Under the pieces are notes generated by a model that saw only the letters and a list, made by a program, of their open reading frames with translations, made no database searches and was not told the origin of the DNA. DNA of 64,000 nt from Lachnospiraceae bacterium MC2017 (GTDB lineage Bacteria > Bacillota > Clostridia > Lachnospirales > Lachnospiraceae), in assembly GCA_000701625.1 (NCBI GenBank), contig JNJK01000006.1, forward strand, positions 1-64,000. The letters are read 5' to 3'. The position numbers and the translations under genes were made by a program. This document shows, one piece after another, positions 17,701-26,289 of this stretch (positions are counted from its first letter, which is position 1; every line of letters begins with the position of its first letter).

Positions 17701-19167
17701 GATATTAAGAAAACATCTGATGAAAACGGGCTTACAAAGGAAGAGTATAGTAAGGTCTCCTATAACGAAGAAATAGAGAGCAGTTTACGAAAGAAATACA
17801 GGGAATTAAAGGCTCAGATAGATTTATACAATTCAAAGTACAGCGCTGGTGAAGCAAGGATCGCAGCGGTAGATCAGAAAAAGAAAAATACACTTCAAAA
17901 TATGCAGAAGGATACAGGAATAGATGAGCCTCGGAATGTCGAGGATATTTCTTCGTTTGATTTTGAGGCGCGTCAGAATATCCTGCAGCATAAAAAACAG
18001 GAACTGGGAAAAGAGTTTACTCTGACAAAGGAAAAGATCAATGGATATGCAGGCATAATTGATGGTCTTTCTGAGTATTCGGACTATGCGGTTAGAGAAG
18101 TATGCGACTTTGATGTGGATTTTGAATTTATGAGTAGGCGTGAGTTGTCGAACTTTACAGCGGAATTAAAGAAAACTAACAACAGGATCGGAATTGATAT
18201 TCAAAAAAGCCGAAATAAGCTTTCTGACAGGATACAGGAAGTGATAAATCTTGATAATCTCGCTGAAGACCAGTACAAGAAGCCACTTCGAAGTATGCTG
18301 AGGATGCTGGACAGACCACAGGATATCCTGGATCAGATCGATATTACTGTGCATGCGCTCGATACTTTGATGGAAAAGCTTGCGGTCGACATAGAAATTG
18401 TCGAAAAAGAACGTGACGAGATAATTGATGAGCTAGCGTCCTATCTCGAAGAAATCAATACCGGCTTGGGAAGAATTGATAGCAATTCAACCATAAAGGT
18501 TCAGGGAAAGTCATTAAAGATGCTCCAGATAAAGGTTCCGCTCTGGTATGACAGTAGAGAGATCTATCTATTGAGACTCAAAGACTTTCTAAGTGAAGTT
18601 ACTACAAATATAATCAGACTCTTAAACAATAATGAGAATCCGGACAATGAGCTAAGTAGCAAGATAAATGTAAATAAGCTATATGACGCTGTGGTGGGAG
18701 TAAGTAACGTTGAGATACAGATTTATAAGATCGAGAAGCAGAGGACTTATCCTATAAGCTGGGCAGACGCGGCAAAGAATTCCGGAGGAGAAGGCTTCTT
18801 GTCTACGTTTGTGATATTGTCGAGTCTTCTTTATTACATCAGGAAAGATGAGAGTGATATTTTTGCGGAGCGTAATGAGGGTAAAGTGCTCTTAATGGAT
18901 AATCCTTTTGCCCAGACAAACGCAGAGCATTTATTAAAACCACTTATGGATATGGCAAAGAAGAATAATACTCAGCTCATATGTCTATCGGGACTTGGTG
19001 GTGAATCCATTTATGGAAGATTTGATAATATCTATGTATTAAATCTCATTGAGTCAAGACTTAGCGGTGGAAAACAGTATCTCGGAGTAGAGCATAAAAG
19101 AGGAGCCGAACCGCAGAGAGTGGTATCATCGCAGGTAGAGATCTACGATCAGATGACACTGTTTTGA
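14743..19167 (+). CDS. jetC: Wadjet SMC-like ATPase JetC
   Basis: The 1474-residue SMC-family motor has Walker A NGGGKS at about residues 39-44. Very long Lys/Glu-rich coiled coils run on each side of a central hinge-like region (about 640-780). The C-terminal half-head has the ABC signature NSGGEGFLST (about 1345) and a Walker B VLLMDNPF (about 1382), with Asp-Asn where many ABC ATPases have Asp-Glu. The GTG start directly follows the jetB stop, with GAGGAG 7 nt upstream. JetC drives loop extrusion in the JetABC complex. The length matches the MukB-like Wadjet motors and the frame is intact. Confidence 0.9.
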   Translation: MGTINTVRIINLNYNNNSIKVNDEIFNLNGQSTLISLHNGGGKSVLVQMLTAPFVHAKYRNAKDRPFEGYFTTRQPTIVLIEWLLDNSKNKLITGYMVRQNQESDEENPNALDMIGIISEYDNACINDIYSLPVVEKTKKEMKLKSYGECKQLFDNFKKDRSKKFFWYDMNSYAQSRQYFDKLKEYKIDYREWEHIIKKINEKESGLSDLFADCKNESDLVDKWFLDTVEKKLDPEKEKIKNFRDIVGKYARQYRDNESKIKQRDYIRLFKDHVLNDDEKTSVRTIAEEYTGYVREQEVQENKIACFLDILKNLETSSEEKLSDIDRQTEDTEAEIQNVVYEKYSYDIHMIEQELKEMLHVREQLLIELRVSTDDQEKVIKELAVLDCAKMYESYCEEFEACQEKEAKIKKLHEANENLLPKINELGGCLYRYTERQNSKLNDEAAEIHGDIEEVRKTCKENEEIISASSEELLQKTSALGEQEFAIKAFGKNEDEFNSQWNKDYSRNVLGRYEDGLFEIEKDIAGKKIRELNEKQKQTAALLARLEQEWLNLDKERIDAERRKSGLEEKIIGLRSKIEALNADIEIRKNLVILLQIQEADIFDTDFLKNEFDKKIEESNVSLQQLHGQLKSLMNEVNCLKNGVIAELPHGMVTAIEKLGIHMVYGMEWLIKNDHSLKENMQLVRDNPFLPYSLIMTENDIQKLKSSDMEFYHQLPIPIIDRRDLETGNFVLENNMVSFDKITFFINFDERFLDEKEREMILFSKEKELDKLYSKIGIKTGERDNYYSQRGILVNQKLSKTIYDAAVSDEKECEEGLKELAEVIESTSAALTSNSDEIKKNEKLYSELADDVKESERYRSGLSLFEESYNNYLSALEKRTKLMDTINKLKNRLEVAEAAKKKCHEREEILKNRLRANSAEQGEVSKELARYQMYKDTESSESEVPEEDVLKLRAEFNALTSKFSGDIAELEQDVKRIKKKIGSIERDIKKTSDENGLTKEEYSKVSYNEEIESSLRKKYRELKAQIDLYNSKYSAGEARIAAVDQKKKNTLQNMQKDTGIDEPRNVEDISSFDFEARQNILQHKKQELGKEFTLTKEKINGYAGIIDGLSEYSDYAVREVCDFDVDFEFMSRRELSNFTAELKKTNNRIGIDIQKSRNKLSDRIQEVINLDNLAEDQYKKPLRSMLRMLDRPQDILDQIDITVHALDTLMEKLAVDIEIVEKERDEIIDELASYLEEINTGLGRIDSNSTIKVQGKSLKMLQIKVPLWYDSREIYLLRLKDFLSEVTTNIIRLLNNNENPDNELSSKINVNKLYDAVVGVSNVEIQIYKIEKQRTYPISWADAAKNSGGEGFLSTFVILSSLLYYIRKDESDIFAERNEGKVLLMDNPFAQTNAEHLLKPLMDMAKKNNTQLICLSGLGGESIYGRFDNIYVLNLIESRLSGGKQYLGVEHKRGAEPQRVVSSQVEIYDQMTLF

Positions 19168-19195
19168 GCATGCAAGTGGAAAGAAGAGCAAAAAT

Positions 19196-20134
19196 ATGAT
19201 CATATCAGTTATAACAGGTGCGGCGGGATTTGCCGGCTGCAACCTTACGGAAAAATTAGTTGAAAGCGGCAGAAAGGTCATTTGTATTGAGAGACCGGGT
19301 TCTGCTCATAATGAGAGACTTGAGAAAATAAGGCTTGATGCGGAAGAAAAGCGAAGAAACGGAAATGTTTCATACGGCGAATTGATACGTGTTCCGCTCG
19401 ATATGGCCGAGTATCGTCATATTTCTGAAAAGATCGAGGAAATGACCGGTATCCGTAAGTGCGATGAATTTTATCATTTAAGCTGGGTTGGCGGCAGAGA
19501 CGATTTTGAAGGTCAGATGAAAAATATCGAACCTGCGCTGAACGCAGTTAAGGAAGCCGCTGCACTTCGCTGCAGACGTATCCTTATGATAGGTTCTCAG
19601 GCAGAATACGGCTATCAGTCAGGTATGGAATCAGGTGTTACAGAGGATACTGTGCCCGATCCGTTTTCTGCATATGGGGCAGCAAAGACAGCAGCCATGT
19701 ATCTCACAAAACGTCTGGCGGAGCAGCTGGAGATAGAATGGATATGGGGCAGGATTTTTTCTCTTTATGGCAAATATGAGCGCAAAGAAACGATGATACA
19801 GTATGTTTTGAAAAGCCTGCAGAATGGCGTATCGCCGAAGCTTTCTGCGTGTACTCAGATGTGGGATTATCTGGATGCCGGAGATGCGGCTGATGCCATG
19901 ATGGCTCTTATGACAAGGGGACATGCCGGAGAAATATACAACCTCGCGGATGGACGGTACAGACCATTACGAGAGTTTGTAGAGATCCTTCATGAGAGAA
20001 TAAGCTCTGAAACAGATATACGTTACGGAGACATTGTTGGTGGTCAGATCGTATCATTGTGTCCATCTGTTGAAAAAATCCGTGAGCACACCGGATGGAA
20101 ACCCAAAGTAGATTTCCCGGGAGTACTTGTGTAA
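19196..20134 (+). CDS. NAD(P)-dependent sugar epimerase/dehydratase, extended SDR
   Basis: The 312-residue extended short-chain dehydrogenase has the N-terminal Rossmann motif TGAAGFAG and the active-site YGAAK (Tyr-x3-Lys, about residue 160). A late WDYLDAGDAADAM is typical of nucleotide-sugar epimerases and reductases. The substrate cannot be read from the sequence. It begins 28 nt after jetC with no terminator between, so some Wadjet transcripts may run into it, although a functional link is unlikely. The start ATG has only a weak GGAAAG site. Confidence 0.8.
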   Translation: MIISVITGAAGFAGCNLTEKLVESGRKVICIERPGSAHNERLEKIRLDAEEKRRNGNVSYGELIRVPLDMAEYRHISEKIEEMTGIRKCDEFYHLSWVGGRDDFEGQMKNIEPALNAVKEAAALRCRRILMIGSQAEYGYQSGMESGVTEDTVPDPFSAYGAAKTAAMYLTKRLAEQLEIEWIWGRIFSLYGKYERKETMIQYVLKSLQNGVSPKLSACTQMWDYLDAGDAADAMMALMTRGHAGEIYNLADGRYRPLREFVEILHERISSETDIRYGDIVGGQIVSLCPSVEKIREHTGWKPKVDFPGVLV

Positions 20135-20249
20135 AGATCGATAATATCCGACATATAATGATAGAAGTGCGTGAACTTCGTAAGAAGTGAAGCAATTCGT
20201 ATCATAGATATATGTGAATAATGAAAGACGAAAGGAGATATCGACAATT

Positions 20250-20411
20250 ATGAAAAAGTATAAGTGTGAGCCGTGTGGTTACATCTATGATCCTGAAAAG
20301 GGTGATCCTGAGAGCGGGATCGAGCCCGGAACAGCTTTTGAGGATATTCCGGATGACTGGCTTTGCCCGATATGCGGTGTAGGCAAGGATATGTTTGAAC
20401 CCGTGGATTAA
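20250..20411 (+). CDS. rubredoxin
   Basis: The 53-residue protein has the two CxxC iron-binding knuckles ([10 protein letters not shown] near the N-terminus and [12 protein letters not shown] near the C-terminus) and a typical middle ([20 protein letters not shown]). It carries a single iron for electron transfer, often to superoxide reductase or rubrerythrin in anaerobes. ATG 20250 lies 8-10 nt after AAAGGAGA. A terminator follows 22 nt after the stop. Confidence 0.95.
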   Translation: MKKYKCEPCGYIYDPEKGDPESGIEPGTAFEDIPDDWLCPICGVGKDMFEPVD

Positions 20412-20433
20412 TTGATCTAAGTGATAGAAAAGG

Positions 20434-20470
20434 AGCGGAACCGACAATGCTTATGCGCGGTTCCGCTTTT
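20434..20470 (+). terminator. terminator after rubredoxin
   Basis: AGCGGAACC at 20434-20442 pairs with GGTTCCGCT at 20459-20467, followed by TTT. Confidence 0.8.
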
Positions 20471-20496
20471 GCGCGTAAATCAGAAAGAAGGCATGA

Positions 20497-21426
20497 ATGA
20501 AAATCGGAATTCAGTCAATGGGGACTATTGGTTGTGAACCAGGGGATAATTTAGTCCATGAATTTAAAAAAATAAAAAACGCAGGTTTTGATGCTGTGGA
20601 CTTTAACTTTGAAGTGTTCGTTGATTCAAGAACACAGTATATGTCTGACGGGAGTTGTTTTTTCGATAAGCCGATAGGAGAATTACTGACATTTTTTGAA
20701 CCTTATAAAGAAGCATGCAAGGCAGCCGGGCTCGAATTCAGTCAGGGTCATGCAATGTTTGGGATGTATCCGGAAACAGAAAACGAATTAGCACAATTTA
20801 TAAAAGTACAAAAAAATGTGATCATGATCTCCGGTGACATGGAAATACCGTATCTTGTGATCCACCCATTGAATCTCAGAAGAAAATATGGTAAACACGC
20901 GGAGATAGAAAAGAATCTGGAATACTTCAGAGCTCTGGCTCCGACAGCCAAAGAAGCCGGAGTAGTAATATGCCTTGAAAATCTGTTTACGTGGGAAAAT
21001 GGCAGGACTTTTACGGGGGCATGCACGGATGAAAACGAAGTATTATTTTACATGAAAGAACTCAATTTGGAATTTCCAGAGCGATTTGGGTTCTGTCTGG
21101 ATACTGGACATGCAAACCTTATGAGGAAAAATTTACGAGAATATATAAACCTCATAGGTGATAACATTAAAATTCTGCATATACATGAAAATGATGGAGT
21201 TCGTGATCTCCATGCTATGCCGTTCACGTATGTAAGTAACTGGGGAAGTCCGTCGCTTAGTGATTGGAGAGGTGTAATAGACGGACTGGCTGACATAGGA
21301 TATGATGGAACACTGAACTTTGAGACAGGGCCTATGTTTTTTGCATTACCGGAAGGACTGCATGATCCGGCTCGCAAATTTATGTACGAGTTAGGAGCAT
21401 ATTTAAAAAAAGAAATAGAAAAATAG
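20497..21426 (+). CDS. sugar phosphate isomerase/epimerase-type TIM-barrel protein
   Basis: The 309-residue protein belongs to the xylose-isomerase-like TIM barrel (AP endonuclease 2) superfamily. It has a metal-ligand Glu in VICLENLF, a Asp/His pair in FCLDTGHANL, the His-Glu HIHENDG, and a last Glu in LNFETGP. This set is found in sugar isomerases, inosose-type enzymes and endonuclease IV relatives. The absence of extra DNA-binding elements and the length favour a sugar or polyol substrate, which cannot be named. It appears monocistronic, between terminators at 20434-20470 and 21433-21461. Confidence 0.75.
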   Translation: MKIGIQSMGTIGCEPGDNLVHEFKKIKNAGFDAVDFNFEVFVDSRTQYMSDGSCFFDKPIGELLTFFEPYKEACKAAGLEFSQGHAMFGMYPETENELAQFIKVQKNVIMISGDMEIPYLVIHPLNLRRKYGKHAEIEKNLEYFRALAPTAKEAGVVICLENLFTWENGRTFTGACTDENEVLFYMKELNLEFPERFGFCLDTGHANLMRKNLREYINLIGDNIKILHIHENDGVRDLHAMPFTYVSNWGSPSLSDWRGVIDGLADIGYDGTLNFETGPMFFALPEGLHDPARKFMYELGAYLKKEIEK

Positions 21427-21432
21427 GCTAAA

Positions 21433-21461
21433 AAGCGAGGGACAATTGACATCCCTCGCTT
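21433..21461. terminator. bidirectional terminator between the TIM-barrel gene and carD
   Basis: A perfect 10-bp stem (AAGCGAGGGA with TCCCTCGCTT) has a 9-nt loop. On the minus strand it is followed by TTTTT, serving the carD-like gene; on the plus strand the tail is weaker. It serves two convergent genes. Confidence 0.8.
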
Positions 21462-21489
21462 CAAATCTTGAATTATCAAATTGGTTTTA

Positions 21490-21993
21490 TCAGTCCTTAG
21501 ATAAACGATCCTCGATAAATTCGTTCATTTCTTTTTCATCAACGCCCAGAGCGTAAGACAGTTCGCTAAAAAGTGCATGTTCTGCAGAACGAAGGAAATG
21601 CTCATCAACGGAAGTTGCGGTACGTCCCTTTCTGATACGTGCTTCCTTACGGGCATGGGTAGTCTTTAAGAGGCGGCACAGTTCACGAGCATCATTTTGC
21701 ACAAGAGCTTTATTGTACTCGTTCTGGCGATTCTTTTCATTCTCGACGCATATCTCATCAAGCTCAGGAATAGAGTCGATGAGATCCAGTGCTTCGTCGT
21801 GAGTCACAGGTTCCCGAAGGGTGGCATCACCGGAACCGACAGCAACGTAGATCTTGCTCGTCGGACAATCGGTAGGGATCAGATAGTAGTACTGTTTATT
21901 ATGATCGCAGTCTGGAATGTCCAGAGAGGAAATGTTTGTGATCTGACAGAGACCATCAACTTTGTGTACAACGAAATCACCGGTTTTATACAT
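21490..21993 (-). CDS. CarD-like transcriptional regulator
   Basis: The 167-residue protein begins MYKTGDFVVHKVDGLCQI, the Tudor-like RNA-polymerase-interaction domain of CarD/CdnL proteins. A helical DNA-contacting domain (about residues 85-165, basic in KTTHARKEARIRKGR) follows. CarD proteins bind the RNAP beta subunit and stabilise the open complex at many promoters. I use ATG at 21993 because AAAGGAG lies 9-10 nt upstream; the longer frame to 22023 adds ten residues with no homology to the family start. It is divergent from the methyltransferase gene, with about 225 nt between the starts. Confidence 0.88.
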   Translation of the reverse strand: MYKTGDFVVHKVDGLCQITNISSLDIPDCDHNKQYYYLIPTDCPTSKIYVAVGSGDATLREPVTHDEALDLIDSIPELDEICVENEKNRQNEYNKALVQNDARELCRLLKTTHARKEARIRKGRTATSVDEHFLRSAEHALFSELSYALGVDEKEMNEFIEDRLSKD

Positions 21994-22218
21994 CCAATAA
22001 CACTCCTTTCGTGAGAGTCGCATTTCCTTTTATATTTTATCACCATTCTCAGGTACTGGATCTTTGAATAATTAACAAAAATACCTGTAGTGTCTATTGT
22101 AAAATCTTCCTAATGAATCCGTTTTCCGAGTAAAATCTTACGAATTCTCCGAAAATTGCATACAAATTTTGCATTATAAAAATGCCCGTATCGACTGATT
22201 AAGTGGTAAAATTATATT

Positions 22219-23619
22219 ATGTTACCAAATGAATTTATAAACCGAATGAAACAAATGATGGAGCCTCAGGAATACGAGTCCTTTGTGGCTTCTTATGATC
22301 GTCCGCGGGCACAGGCACTTCGAGTTAATCCTCTGAAGAGTACTGATTCTGATGGTCAAAAAAATGTACTTAATCAGGCTTTTTCTCTCGAACCCGTTCC
22401 CTGGAGTGAAAACGGATACTACTATGAACCCGGGGAAACACCCGGGAAACACCCGTATCATGAAGCAGGCGTGTATTATATCCAGGAACCGAGCGCAATG
22501 GCACCGGTGACATTTATGGATGCTGCACCCGGAGAAAAAATACTTGATCTTTGTGCGGCGCCGGGAGGAAAAACAACTCAGATCGCAGCTGCCATGCAGG
22601 GCAGGGGGATACTCGTAGCCAATGAGCCGAATCCAAACCGTGCAAAGATACTGGCACTGAATATCGAGAGACTGGGCATTTCCAACGCGATAGTGGTAAG
22701 TGCCATGCCGGATGCGTTGTCTGAGATCTTTCAGGGATACTTCGACCGGATACTTGTAGATGCGCCATGCTCCGGAGAAGGAATGTTCCGCAAAAATGAG
22801 GAGGCGGAAACAGAATGGAGCCCGGAAAACGTGGAAATGTGCGCTGAAAGACAGGAAGGAATCCTTCGTGAAGCCGTAAAGATGCTGGCCCCCGGAGGTC
22901 GTATCGTTTATTCTACATGTACTTTTGCGCCGGCAGAGGATGAAGCTCAGATAAGCCGGTTCTTAAAGAAAAATCCTGATTTTTCCTGCAGGAAAGTTGA
23001 CGCTTCCTTTGGTATGGAGTACGGCAGAAAAGAATGGGCAGGAGAAGAGCCTGCAGAGGGTGTAGAAAACAGTATAAGACTTTGGCCGCATAAGATGAGA
23101 GGAGAAGGACATTACCTTGCAGTTCTTGACAGAGAAGGTGATCTTTCACGTAATCCTGTCAGAGTATCGGCAAATGGACTGCTTGTAGGAGTACCGTCAA
23201 AGGATCTGAAACTTTTCCGTGAATTTGAGGAAGAAACCTTAAATCCCGGCGTACTTCCGGAAGGAGTATTTCATCTATTTGGCGATCAGCTGTATCTTGC
23301 GCCAAAGGATTCTCCGGCATTTACCAGGCTAAAAGTACTTCGTCCCGGACTTCACTTAGGTACCATAAAAAAGAACCGATTTGAACCGGGGCATGCACTT
23401 GCTCTTTACTTAAAAGAAGGGGATGTAAAGAGAACAGCGTGCCTAACGGCAGATTCACAGGAAGCGATGGGGTTTATAGGCGGGCAGACATTACAGGATA
23501 CGGGAACCGGAAAGGGATGGTGTCTCGTAACTGTAGATGGGTTTTCTCTGGGTTGGGGAAAATCCGATGGCCGTATCATAAAGAACCACTACCCTAAGGG
23601 GCTGAGGATATATACATAA
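22219..23619 (+). CDS. RsmF/NOL1-NOP2-Sun family rRNA (cytosine-C5) methyltransferase
   Basis: The 466-residue SAM enzyme has the SAM loop LDLCAAPGGKT (about residues 112-122), the catalytic pair of cysteines in VDAPCSGEGMF and YSTCTFAP, and a C-terminal PUA-like RNA-binding part. It probably makes m5C in 16S rRNA (RsmF/RsmB class). The frame is full length with both cysteines intact. The start ATG 22219 has almost no Shine-Dalgarno; the sequence before it is AT-rich (GGTAAAATTATATT), suggesting a short or leaderless 5' end. Confidence 0.9.
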   Translation: MLPNEFINRMKQMMEPQEYESFVASYDRPRAQALRVNPLKSTDSDGQKNVLNQAFSLEPVPWSENGYYYEPGETPGKHPYHEAGVYYIQEPSAMAPVTFMDAAPGEKILDLCAAPGGKTTQIAAAMQGRGILVANEPNPNRAKILALNIERLGISNAIVVSAMPDALSEIFQGYFDRILVDAPCSGEGMFRKNEEAETEWSPENVEMCAERQEGILREAVKMLAPGGRIVYSTCTFAPAEDEAQISRFLKKNPDFSCRKVDASFGMEYGRKEWAGEEPAEGVENSIRLWPHKMRGEGHYLAVLDREGDLSRNPVRVSANGLLVGVPSKDLKLFREFEEETLNPGVLPEGVFHLFGDQLYLAPKDSPAFTRLKVLRPGLHLGTIKKNRFEPGHALALYLKEGDVKRTACLTADSQEAMGFIGGQTLQDTGTGKGWCLVTVDGFSLGWGKSDGRIIKNHYPKGLRIYT

Positions 23620-23661
23620 ACTGTTACCTAACAACTGATGTTTATAAAGGAGAGTATAAAC

Positions 23662-24105
23662 ATGACTGACACACAGATGAATTCAGTAGCAGAAACACAG
23701 GACACAGCGACACTTAAAGAGCTTCTGGAATGGGAGAAGAAAGAGGCAAAATACGCTAAGCGTACGAGTATGCTGCTCGGGGCGCTGGTCATGATCTTTC
23801 TTGTGAGTGCGATCATCATTGTCCCCAGAGTAGTAACAGTTCTCGAAAACACAAATGAAGCAGTGGTAACAGCACAAAGTTCGCTTGAAAAAGTCGATGA
23901 ACAGCTGGACAGCATAAAAGTTATGACAGACTCCATTACAGAAACCAGCAATAACATGAACACGATGGTAGAAGATAACGCGGAACAGCTCACAGAAGCA
24001 GTTAAAAAGATGCAGAGCGTAGACTTTGAAGGACTTAATACCGCCATACAGGATCTCGAGGATGCGGTTAAGCCGATGGCAAAAATGATGCGTGCGTTTA
24101 ACTAA
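23662..24105 (+). CDS. small single-TM coiled-coil membrane protein
   Basis: The 147-residue protein has a cytoplasmic acidic and basic N-terminus (about 35 residues), one membrane helix (LLGALVMIFLVSAIIIV, about 37-55), and then an extracytoplasmic or cytoplasmic coiled coil with regular hydrophobic heptads (SLEKVDEQLDSIKVMTDSI...). I do not recognise a family beyond resemblance to DUF948/methyl-accepting-type stalks. AAAGGAGAG lies 9 nt before ATG 23662. The beta-CASP gene starts 15 nt after its stop, so they share an operon, but no shared function is evident. Confidence 0.7.
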   Translation: MTDTQMNSVAETQDTATLKELLEWEKKEAKYAKRTSMLLGALVMIFLVSAIIIVPRVVTVLENTNEAVVTAQSSLEKVDEQLDSIKVMTDSITETSNNMNTMVEDNAEQLTEAVKKMQSVDFEGLNTAIQDLEDAVKPMAKMMRAFN

Positions 24106-24119
24106 AGGGGGTAATGCCT

Positions 24120-25733
24120 ATGAAGCTGACGTTCGTTGGTGCAGATCATGAAGTCACAGGAAGCTGTCATTATCTGGAAGCTTGCGGAAAGCGTATTCTT
24201 GTAGACTATGGAATGGAGCAGGGACTAAATCTTTATGAAAACGTTCCTCTGCCCGTGCCGGCAGCAGACATAGACTACATCTTTTTGACACATGCACACA
24301 TAGATCATTCAGGACTCCTGCCGCTTGCGTATCAAAAAGGATTTCGTGGAAAGATCTTTGCAACGACAGCAACAGTGCGGCTTTGCAGTATCATGCTTCG
24401 AGATAGTGCTCACATACAGACTTTCGAAGCAGAATGGCGTAATCGAAAAGCACGCCGAAGTGCAAATGTTCCTCCATTCGAGCCGCTGTATACGATGGAA
24501 GATGCGGACGGCGCGATCAGACTCTTAAATCCGGTGCCTTATGATCAGAGGATAAATGTATCAGAAGGCATAATGATACGTTTTACAGATGTAGGACATC
24601 TTCTTGGGTCATCAGCGATCGAAGTATGGCTTACGGAAGGAAAGGTTACGAAAAAAATTGTCTTTTCCGGTGACGTTGGAAATAAAGATCAGCCGATACT
24701 TAAAGATCCGCAGCCTGTAAAAGAGGCAGATTATGTGGTAATTGAGTCTACCTATGGAGACCGACTGCATTCAAAAGAAAAAATCGATTACATAGGTGAC
24801 TTAACAAAGATACTCCAGAGAACTCTCGACAGAGGCGGAAATGTAGTGATCCCATCCTTTGCGGTTGGGCGTACACAGGAACTTCTGTACTTCATCCGAC
24901 AGATAAAGGAAAAAGGTCTGGTACATGGACATGAGGATTTTCCGGTATATGTGGATTCGCCTCTGGCGGTAGATGCAACCAGTATTTTTGGAAAAAGCTC
25001 ATTTGAATGTTATGATGACGAAGCTAAAGAATTGGTGGAGAAAGGTATAAATCCACTGTCTTTCCCGGGACTGACACTGTCCATCACACCGGATGAATCC
25101 AGACTTATTAATGCCGACGATGAACCAAAGGTGATCATTTCCGCATCAGGAATGTGTGATGCCGGACGTATACGTCATCACTTAAAACATAATCTCTGGA
25201 GAGATGAATGCACAATCCTCTTTGTAGGATATCAGTCATCGGGAACTCTTGGACGCGCACTTGTAGAGGGTGCAGACAGCGTGAAACTTTTTGGAGAAGA
25301 AATCGCTGTCAGAGCAGAAGTGACTATTTTGAGAGGAATGAGCGGACATGCGGATAAAGAAGGTCTTATCGAATGGATGAGAAACTTTCAGGAAAGCAGA
25401 CCGCACATGGTATTTGTTGTTCATGGAGAAGACGAAGTTACAGATCACTTTGCAGACTCGCTTCATGAAGAACTGGGATTACGGGCATATGCACCTTACA
25501 GCGGAACTCGTTATGATCTGGAAGCCGGAGTTATCGAGTATGAAGCAAGAGGCGTCAGGGCAGTAAACAGAAAGGTGAGAACTGTTACCCGTGGAAGCTC
25601 TGTTTATGACAGGCTTGTGGCAGCAGGTCAGCGCCTGATGGCTTTGATACGCAGATATGAACATGGAGCGAATAAGGATCTGGCAAGATTTGCGGACCAG
25701 ATATCAGCTCTCTGTGATAAGTGGGAAAAATAA
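24120..25733 (+). CDS. beta-CASP metallo-beta-lactamase-fold ribonuclease
   Basis: The 537-residue protein has the MBL zinc motif LTHAHIDHSG (HxHxDH), later zinc ligands (VGHLLGSS; FSGDVGNKD) and the beta-CASP domain with ESTYGDR, GRTQELL and SASGMCDAGR. The C-terminal His is in GMSGHADKEG. These are the features of CPSF73-like RNA exonucleases and endonucleases and of bacterial YSH1-type proteins. A role in RNA processing or decay is likely; it is not RNase J, whose layout differs. Two starts are possible, ATG 24114 and 24120. The AAAGGGGG at 24104-24111 is better spaced for 24120. Confidence 0.88.
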   Translation: MKLTFVGADHEVTGSCHYLEACGKRILVDYGMEQGLNLYENVPLPVPAADIDYIFLTHAHIDHSGLLPLAYQKGFRGKIFATTATVRLCSIMLRDSAHIQTFEAEWRNRKARRSANVPPFEPLYTMEDADGAIRLLNPVPYDQRINVSEGIMIRFTDVGHLLGSSAIEVWLTEGKVTKKIVFSGDVGNKDQPILKDPQPVKEADYVVIESTYGDRLHSKEKIDYIGDLTKILQRTLDRGGNVVIPSFAVGRTQELLYFIRQIKEKGLVHGHEDFPVYVDSPLAVDATSIFGKSSFECYDDEAKELVEKGINPLSFPGLTLSITPDESRLINADDEPKVIISASGMCDAGRIRHHLKHNLWRDECTILFVGYQSSGTLGRALVEGADSVKLFGEEIAVRAEVTILRGMSGHADKEGLIEWMRNFQESRPHMVFVVHGEDEVTDHFADSLHEELGLRAYAPYSGTRYDLEAGVIEYEARGVRAVNRKVRTVTRGSSVYDRLVAAGQRLMALIRRYEHGANKDLARFADQISALCDKWEK

Positions 25734-25757
25734 AGAAGATATAAGGAGATTTTTTTA

Positions 25758-26264
25758 ATGAAATTAATAGCTGCAGCAGACGCAAAATGGGGAATCGGAC
25801 TGAAAAATGAACTTCTCGTTCGTATTCCTCAGGATCAGCAGTATTTCAGGCAGGAAACCACCGGTCGCGTAGTAGTTATGGGTCGAAAGACATTAGAGAG
25901 CTTTCCGAATCAGAAACCACTCCCGAACCGTATAAACATAGTGATGACCAGGCAGGAAGATTATGCTCCAGAGGGAGTGACGGTTGTTCATGACATAGAT
26001 GAACTGAAAAAAGTTCTTAAGCAATATGATCCTGAGGATCTTTATTGCATAGGTGGTGAGCAGATTTATAAGCTGCTTTTGCCGCTTTGTGATACGGCAC
26101 TTATCACAAGGATCGATCATGTATATGAAGCAGATGCATATCTTCCGGACCTTGATCATGATCCGGAGTGGAAACTGACTATGAGAAGTGAAGAACAGAC
26201 ATATTTTAGTCTGATCTATTATTTCCTGACTTATGAGCGCATAAGCGGAGGAGAAAGATTTTAA
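25758..26264 (+). CDS. folA: dihydrofolate reductase
   Basis: This 168-residue enzyme reduces dihydrofolate to tetrahydrofolate with NADPH. It begins MKLIAAADAKWGIGLKNELL (Met20-loop equivalent). It continues with RVVVMGRKTLESFP and LYCIGGEQIYKLLLP, the two NADPH-binding stretches, and the normal DAYLPDLD tail. Length is standard. AAGGAG precedes the ATG, 24 nt after the beta-CASP gene, so it is in the same operon. No thymidylate synthase gene is nearby. Confidence 0.95.
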   Translation: MKLIAAADAKWGIGLKNELLVRIPQDQQYFRQETTGRVVVMGRKTLESFPNQKPLPNRINIVMTRQEDYAPEGVTVVHDIDELKKVLKQYDPEDLYCIGGEQIYKLLLPLCDTALITRIDHVYEADAYLPDLDHDPEWKLTMRSEEQTYFSLIYYFLTYERISGGERF

Positions 26265-26289
26265 AATTTTTTAAAGGAGAAGGAACAAC

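Noticed and set aside
14743-19167. jetC as an SbcC or RecN repair gene
   Set aside because: Its immediate neighbours encode JetD-, JetA- and JetB-type proteins and it has the MukB-like length with a GGGKS P-loop, which fits Wadjet.
19196-20134. SDR gene as a fifth Wadjet component
   Set aside because: It is only adjacent and same-strand; sugar-nucleotide SDR enzymes have no known role in Wadjet, and the gap lacks coupling.
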